Origin: an uncultured Bacilli bacterium | GTDB taxonomy: Bacteria > Bacillota_I > Bacilli_A > RF39 > UBA660 | NCBI GenBank assembly: GCA_947629405.1 | Contig: CANRDL010000008.1 | Location: 1-39,724 of the forward strand | Direction of reading: 5' to 3' | DNA length: 39,724 nt | In this document: in pieces, positions 36,301 through 39,724 of the stretch | Numbering within the stretch: the first letter of the stretch is position 1 | How the letters are laid out: every line of letters begins with the position of its first letter | The notes under the pieces: model-generated | What the model was told of the DNA's origin: nothing | The model's database searches: none | The model's input: only the letters and a program-made list of their open reading frames with translations | Made by a program: the position numbers and the translations under genes

Positions 36301-36930
36301 TACTTCCATGATTTCTTCATCACTAGATAATCCTAAAGCACGAAGTAATGTTGTAACAGGAACTTTTCTAGTTCGATCAATTCTTACATAAATTACATCT
36401 CTAGCATCAAGTTCATATTCAAGCCATGTACCTTTATTAGGAATAACTTCACCAGAAATAACTGGTCTACCATTTTTATCAATTTCTCTTTTAAAATAAA
36501 TTGATGGACTTCTAACTAATTGAGATTGAATAACTCTTTCAACTCCATTAATTATAAAAGTACCTGCTTCAGTCATTAAAGGCATATCACCTAAAAATAC
36601 TTCTTGTTCTTTTACTTCTCCTGTCTCATGCAAAAAGAGTTGAGCTTGAACTTTTAAAGGTGCAGCATAACTTACCATTCTTTCTTTTGCTTCTTTTATA
36701 GAATATCTCGGTTCATCAATATGATATTCTCCAAATGCTAATGTTATTTTTCCAGTGAAATTTTCAATGGGAAAAATTTCATCAAATACTTCTTTAATAC
36801 CTACTTCTAAGAATCTTTGATAAGATTTTTTTTGTATTTCAAGAAGATCTGCTAGTGCTAATACACTTTTTGTTTTAGAGAAACTTCTTCTTTCTCTGTG
36901 GTCACCAAATTTTTCGATTTTATATGCCAC
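33316..36930 (-). CDS. rpoB: RNA polymerase beta subunit (rifampicin-site variants)
   Basis: 1204 residues. Catalytic beta subunit. The start is GTG (36930-36928) after GGGGTG at 7 bases. The rifampicin region is [14 protein letters not shown] then [17 protein letters not shown]. Compared with E. coli, Q513 is Lys (K463, codon AAA) and H526 is Asp (D476, codon GAT at 35505-35503); S522 is Ala. Lys at 513 and Asp at 526 are both known resistance substitutions, so the organism is probably intrinsically resistant. The last 70 residues are strongly acidic (over half Asp/Glu). rplJ/rplL are not upstream, unlike the usual Bacilli order; an envelope gene is there instead. Confidence 0.99.
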   Translation of the reverse strand: MAYKIEKFGDHRERRSFSKTKSVLALADLLEIQKKSYQRFLEVGIKEVFDEIFPIENFTGKITLAFGEYHIDEPRYSIKEAKERMVSYAAPLKVQAQLFLHETGEVKEQEVFLGDMPLMTEAGTFIINGVERVIQSQLVRSPSIYFKREIDKNGRPVISGEVIPNKGTWLEYELDARDVIYVRIDRTRKVPVTTLLRALGLSSDEEIMEVFGENQYLKNSIEKDSTKNTDEALIEIYEKLRPGEPATLDSTKNHLITRFFDSFRYDLAKVGRYKFNKKLNVLDRLVGCKIAEDIKKDKKVIVKKGTVITKPILEEIKPLFKEGYGVHETIINEELDQYNKIQEIKVIDPKDETKTIKIIGNDQTIDTKRLTISDIYASISYYLNLLDNIGNIDEIDNLANRRVRQVGELVQNQFRIGITRMERVIREKMSTQELDTVTPKSLINIRPVTACLKEFFGSSQLSKFMDQINPIAELTDKRRLSALGPGGLSRDRAGMEVRDVNGSHYGRLCPIESPEGQNIGLITSLASYAKVNEYGFIMTPYRKVINGVATDEVEYLTADEETDFYIAQATTKLDKDNKIVADEIICRLNTENVIAKRELINYMDVAPNQIVSITTSLVPFLEHNDATRALMGANMQRQAVPLLQAESPIVGTGIEYIAARDSGSTIICKADGVVEYADSKKIIVKNTKGKDTYYLANFERSNAASCFNHSPLVKKGDKVTRGEVIADGPSCDHGELALGKNMTVAFMTFDGYNYEDAVVLNERLVKDDVYTSLHIEHYDIDCRDTKLGPEEITRDIPNVSEDSRRNLDANGIVRIGTEVKEGDILVGKVTPKGVQELTSEEKLLHAIFGEKTREVRDTSLRVEHGAAGIVHDVKVYTKENSDELPAGCSKVIRVYIIQKRKIQVGDKMAGRYGNKGVISLILPEEDMPFMADGTPVDVLLNPQGVPSRMNIGQILEIHLGMAAKKLGCKIATPVFDSATKDDIKEMMDEAGMEPDGKQILYNGRTGEPFENRIAVGVMYMMKLHHMVDDKLHARSTGPYSLVTQQPLGGKAQFGGQRFGEMEVWALYAYGAAHILQEILTIKSDDVVGRVKVYESLVKGNIVDQAGIPESFRVLIKEFQALGLNIQFIDTEDNVLELKELEETEEKDDSITIEEIDKASLTEEVEKNDDYQEETNEDEEEKEVDFDDLEFPEDEDLDMLEEGEE

Positions 36931-37030
36931 TAATTTTCACCCCAATATCTAGATATTTTTTTAGTTTTACGCACTCCAAAAGAATACGTCACCAAGATAT
37001 AAGTTTATACTAATTTAATAAAAAAGTCAA
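36931..37030 (-). promoter_or_regulatory. rpoBC promoter and structured leader
   Basis: TTGACT at 37030-37025 and TATAAA 15 bases further (37009-37004) are a plausible promoter on the minus strand. The leader then forms ACGTATTC/GAGTGCGT, an 8-bp stem with three G-U pairs around a short T-rich loop (about 36967-36988), and the palindrome AATATCTAGATATT (36944-36957) just before the ribosome site GGGGTG. Confidence 0.5.
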
Positions 37031-37044
37031 TGTGTTTATATAAA

Positions 37045-37080
37045 AAAAATTGAAAAATTTTAATTTTTTCAATTTTTTTG
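37045..37080. terminator. Terminator after the glucosaminidase gene
   Basis: An AT-rich inverted repeat, AAATTGAAAAATT/AATTTTTTCAATTT, between A and T runs overlaps the end of the glucosaminidase gene. It can act on the minus strand ahead of rpoB. Confidence 0.65.
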
Positions 37081-37977
37081 TAAATTATTTAATTCTTCTA
37101 GCGAAATATTTTCTTTATCAGCATAACTATTCATTGCATTATTTACTAAAGATAACCAATGAGAACTTGCCACTTTTACCCCATTATCACTTATAGATGG
37201 ACAATAAATATTACCTATTTTTTCAACTGTATTTATACCTTTGGAAAAATAATTTTTATCAAGATAACGAATATATTGCATAACACCATATTCAATATTC
37301 TTATGAGCAATTAATTTTCCGTTACTCATTCCCCCATATATATTATTTACAGCAAGCATAGATGAAGCTTCATAATAGCCACTTTCAGCTGCTCCTATAC
37401 TAATAGCTATTTTATAATCTACATTAGGGTATACACTAGTAAAATAATTAATTAAGCCTTCAACATACTCTTTATTTCCTTTGTATGCTTCTACTTTATT
37501 ATTTTGGTATTGAGGATTTAAAGATAAAAATTCTTCAAAATAATCAATAATTGCTAAATCTTTGCTCTGATAATTTCGCAAAACGCCATTATCATTTAAA
37601 AATCCTAAATTATTTTCATTAAATTCGGTATAATTTTTTGCTCTATTTTTTAAATCTTCAATTATTACATTAACATCTACCTTATAAACTTTAGCATAAA
37701 ATTCGATTAATAATCGATTATTTTCTAAAAGTTTTTCATATTCTTCTTGTGGATCCGTAAATGTAACTAAACATTTATTATCTAGCACATCTACATTTAG
37801 AGGATCGGCAACTACATCATTTGAAGAATTGAAAGATTCATTATTATTTATTTTACTATTATATATTTTATTATCATTATTACTATTCTTACCAATTAAT
37901 AAAAAGAAAGTAAATAATGTTATTATCATTATACTAAACTTCACAATAGCATATTTGCTATTCGAATCGCTTTTCAT
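37069..37977 (-). CDS. Membrane-anchored glucosaminidase-like cell-wall hydrolase
   Basis: 302 residues. N-terminal membrane helix at about 10-28 (signal or anchor), a low-complexity Asn/Ser linker, then a C-terminal lysozyme-like domain of the mannosyl-glycoprotein endo-beta-N-acetylglucosaminidase type (PF01832). The likely catalytic Glu is in AAESGYYEA (near 197), followed by NNIYGG and EYGVMQYIRYL. The ATG at 37977 follows AGGAGG at 7 bases; the frame extends to 38007 but without a better site. It ends in TGA. Expected to cut peptidoglycan glycan strands outside the cell; it implies the organism has a cell wall. Confidence 0.8.
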   Translation of the reverse strand: MKSDSNSKYAIVKFSIMIITLFTFFLLIGKNSNNDNKIYNSKINNNESFNSSNDVVADPLNVDVLDNKCLVTFTDPQEEYEKLLENNRLLIEFYAKVYKVDVNVIIEDLKNRAKNYTEFNENNLGFLNDNGVLRNYQSKDLAIIDYFEEFLSLNPQYQNNKVEAYKGNKEYVEGLINYFTSVYPNVDYKIAISIGAAESGYYEASSMLAVNNIYGGMSNGKLIAHKNIEYGVMQYIRYLDKNYFSKGINTVEKIGNIYCPSISDNGVKVASSHWLSLVNNAMNSYADKENISLEELNNLQKN

Positions 37978-38118
37978 AAAGAAAAACCTCCTATGTGTAA
38001 TAAGCATTTTAACAAATTTACATTAAGTTGTCAAATTTACCCTAATTTCTTTTTATATTTTAGGCTAAAAAAGTTAAAAATATTCATAGTAATAATAAAT
38101 ATTTTTCAATCATTATAA

Positions 38119-38146
38119 TAAAAAAGAACAAAGATTATCTTTGTTC
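38119..38146 (-). terminator. Terminator after the surface-protein gene
   Basis: GAACAAAG (38126-38133) and CTTTGTTC (38139-38146) form an 8-bp stem; on the minus strand a T run follows. It is about 105 bases after the stop codon. No gene is seen in 37978-38250. Confidence 0.8.
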
Positions 38147-38250
38147 AATTTCATCAAAAAAATTAATTTATATTTTATAGCAAATATCATAATTATAATT
38201 TTATTATTTTAAAAATTATTATAATAATTAAAAGGTACTAATTTTTGTTA

Positions 38251-39543
38251 TTAGTAAGTATATTTAAATTTAATATGATACTTTTTAGCATAATTAGTTA
38301 ATTGACCATATCTATTAAAATGGACATTTATATCGTATTCTATATCTTCTAACTCTTCATAACTAAAATCAATATCAATAGTAAATTTTGGCCCTTCATT
38401 AAGAATTATTCCATACATCGGAGGAGAATCAACAGTGCAAAAATAATACCAATCTTTATTATTTTCATGAAGAAAATATTCACCATCAAGATAACTCCAA
38501 GCTATAATAAAATTTTTAAATGATTTTACACCCTTTACTTTTGAATAAGGTACATAAATAGTTATAGTTGAATTATTTTCATATCCTCCATGTTTTCCAT
38601 TTACAAAAAGTATTTTATTTACATATACTTTATCATCATTTCGATCGGGGTATTCAAATCTAACTGAAGTAATAATTCCATTTTTAAAAATTTTATTTAA
38701 ATCTGGTGGAATATCACTATTATCTTTTATTATATTTTTTATAGTATAATCTCTTATATATGTTCCATCTTCAGCATATACTTTTAATTTACGATTTACT
38801 TCTATTTTTGAATTAAATTCAGGCATATCAAATACTGCATCTATTATTTTTCCATTATTAGTTAAATTTCCTATTAATGTAATGTTTCTGGCAGAAGTAT
38901 TTTGAACATATAAATCATAATTTTCTACATTTTTATTAAATGTAGGTTTAAGAGTACCATATGAAGATGTTAAATCAGTTAATTCAGTAGTTTCTGAAAG
39001 TGGAGAATATTTTATATTTTCATATCCTTCTTCTAATTTAGGTTTTGAATACTCATATCCTGAATCCAATTTAATATGCCAAGGACCATTGTTTGGATCT
39101 ACTGAAAGTGGTTTTGAAATACTATAAGTAGTTACTAAGCGGATTTTTTTAGTTTCATTTGGTTTTATTATTCCTACTGGATGAGAATATTCTTCACTTG
39201 GTATTTTATAATATATTTGGCCAAAATGACCAGATGCTTTATCTTTCCAATTTAAATTATATGAATATGTATTTGTATTGGAATAATTATGTATTGTAAA
39301 TTCCATTTGTTGATAATTTGTATTTTCTACATTTTCACTTTTTATTATTTTAACATCAGATATACTTGAATTAAAATTTCCTACTTCTATTTCTCCTGTT
39401 TTATTTATAAAGTATGAATATGTTATAAAGATAAAAAAAGTAAGGATTACTAAGATTATACATGAGCTTATAAAGGTATTTTTTATCTTTTCTTTTTGGC
39501 TAAGATACTTTTTTAATTCTACTTTTGTATTATTCTTTTTCAT
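38251..39543 (-). CDS. Surface protein with TasA/camelysin-like start and cadherin-like beta-sandwich
   Basis: 430 residues. A Lys-rich cytoplasmic tail of about 22 residues is followed by one membrane helix at about 23-43 and YSYFINKTGEIEVGNFN, a pattern like the N-terminus of TasA/camelysin-type proteins. A cadherin-like beta-sandwich (PF12733 type) lies at about 190-270: LTSSYGTLKPTFNKNVENY at its start and VYAEDGTYIRDYTI at its end. A further beta-rich outer part runs to the C-terminus. No sorting signal is seen. Probably displayed on the cell surface. Its promoter has an eight-G tract between -35 and -10, so its expression may switch on and off. Confidence 0.75.
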   Translation of the reverse strand: MKKNNTKVELKKYLSQKEKIKNTFISSCIILVILTFFIFITYSYFINKTGEIEVGNFNSSISDVKIIKSENVENTNYQQMEFTIHNYSNTNTYSYNLNWKDKASGHFGQIYYKIPSEEYSHPVGIIKPNETKKIRLVTTYSISKPLSVDPNNGPWHIKLDSGYEYSKPKLEEGYENIKYSPLSETTELTDLTSSYGTLKPTFNKNVENYDLYVQNTSARNITLIGNLTNNGKIIDAVFDMPEFNSKIEVNRKLKVYAEDGTYIRDYTIKNIIKDNSDIPPDLNKIFKNGIITSVRFEYPDRNDDKVYVNKILFVNGKHGGYENNSTITIYVPYSKVKGVKSFKNFIIAWSYLDGEYFLHENNKDWYYFCTVDSPPMYGIILNEGPKFTIDIDFSYEELEDIEYDINVHFNRYGQLTNYAKKYHIKFKYTY

Positions 39544-39567
39544 AGTATTTCCTTACTTTCTAAGGAA

Positions 39568-39605
39568 ATTATATAATAGACCCCCCCCTGTCAAGCTTTT
39601 GTGGA
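39568..39605 (-). promoter_or_regulatory. Promoter with eight-G spacer tract (candidate phase-variable)
   Basis: On the minus strand TTGACA (39594-39589) is followed immediately by GGGGGGGG (39588-39581) and then TCTATTA and TATAAT (39573-39568). The spacer is 15 bases, two short of the optimum of 17. Upstream CACAAAAG and downstream TTTCCTTAG match the promoter at 17021-17062, which has only GGGG and a 19-base spacer. Confidence 0.8.
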
Positions 39606-39663
39606 AAAATTTGCCATTTTTTGTTGAATTCAAATTTTTAAGAAAACCGTAAATTATTTACTT

Positions 39664-39693
39664 AACGTCTCGTTTTTTATCTTTCGGGACGTT
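39664..39693 (+). other. GC-richer hairpin at the window edge
   Basis: AACGTCTCG (39664-39672) and CGGGACGTT (39685-39693) pair fully on the plus strand with one G-U pair, around a 12-base loop. No T run follows. It may belong to an RNA or element that continues beyond the window. Nearby GTAAATTATTTAC (39649-39661) is a second palindrome. Confidence 0.4.
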
Positions 39694-39724
39694 ACCTCTT
39701 AACTAACACGGGGAATATAAAATA

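Overview
The window comes from a very AT-rich, low-GC Gram-positive bacterium of the Bacilli/Mollicutes-adjacent kind (many gut lineages of this type are uncultured). The evidence is the base composition, strong AGGAGG-type ribosome sites, T-box leaders, DnaD, a Bacillus-style LexA operator, and an AI-2E/alaS neighbourhood. UGA is a real stop here: the cca gene ends in TGA inside an ATGA overlap with dnaD, and the glucosaminidase gene also ends in TGA. The organism therefore uses the standard bacterial code and not the Mycoplasma code. I cannot name the species. I see no tRNA, rRNA or CRISPR array.

Layout. 0.2-1.5 kb: a plus-strand tandem ThyX-like protein. 1.6-7.4 kb (minus): an unusually small alanyl-tRNA synthetase, a dNMP-kinase-like protein, an AI-2E family exporter, a metallo-hydrolase and an archaeal/eukaryotic-type ProRS behind a T-box. 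7.5-12.0 kb: a large MMPL/RND-type membrane protein with repeats in its second outer loop, divergent from a TetR-family regulator. 12.1-17.0 kb (minus): an accessory block of small membrane-anchored proteins of unknown function; two pairs of paralogues share a nearly identical 5' module and then diverge. 17.2-17.9 kb: an IS200/IS605-type element. 17.9-21.3 kb: T-box-controlled type-2 IleRS with a rearranged signature motif. 21.3-24.9 kb: mutS with a small membrane protein, divergent from lexA, whose promoter carries clear operator palindromes. 24.9-29.6 kb (minus): a secernin-like C69 hydrolase, low-molecular-weight phosphatase, zinc-ribbon membrane protein, nth, dnaD and cca. 29.7-36.9 kb: rpoC and rpoB. 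37.1-39.6 kb: two cell-envelope genes, a glucosaminidase and a surface protein with a cadherin-like beta-sandwich.

How the parts fit. Most of the window is housekeeping: translation (alaS, proS, ileS, cca), transcription (rpoBC), and replication or repair (mutS, nth, dnaD, lexA). Three enzymes have unusual architectures or active sites. AlaRS lacks both the beta-barrel and the C-Ala domain. IleRS has GLHH in place of HIGH. RpoB carries Lys and Asp at the positions of E. coli Q513 and H526, which predicts intrinsic rifampicin resistance.

The most system-like signal is at the right edge. The surface-protein gene has a promoter whose -35 and -10 boxes are separated by a 15-base spacer containing eight consecutive G residues on the coding strand. 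That is striking in this AT-rich DNA and is a candidate for on/off phase variation by slippage. A related promoter without the long tract drives one of the small membrane proteins at 17.0 kb.
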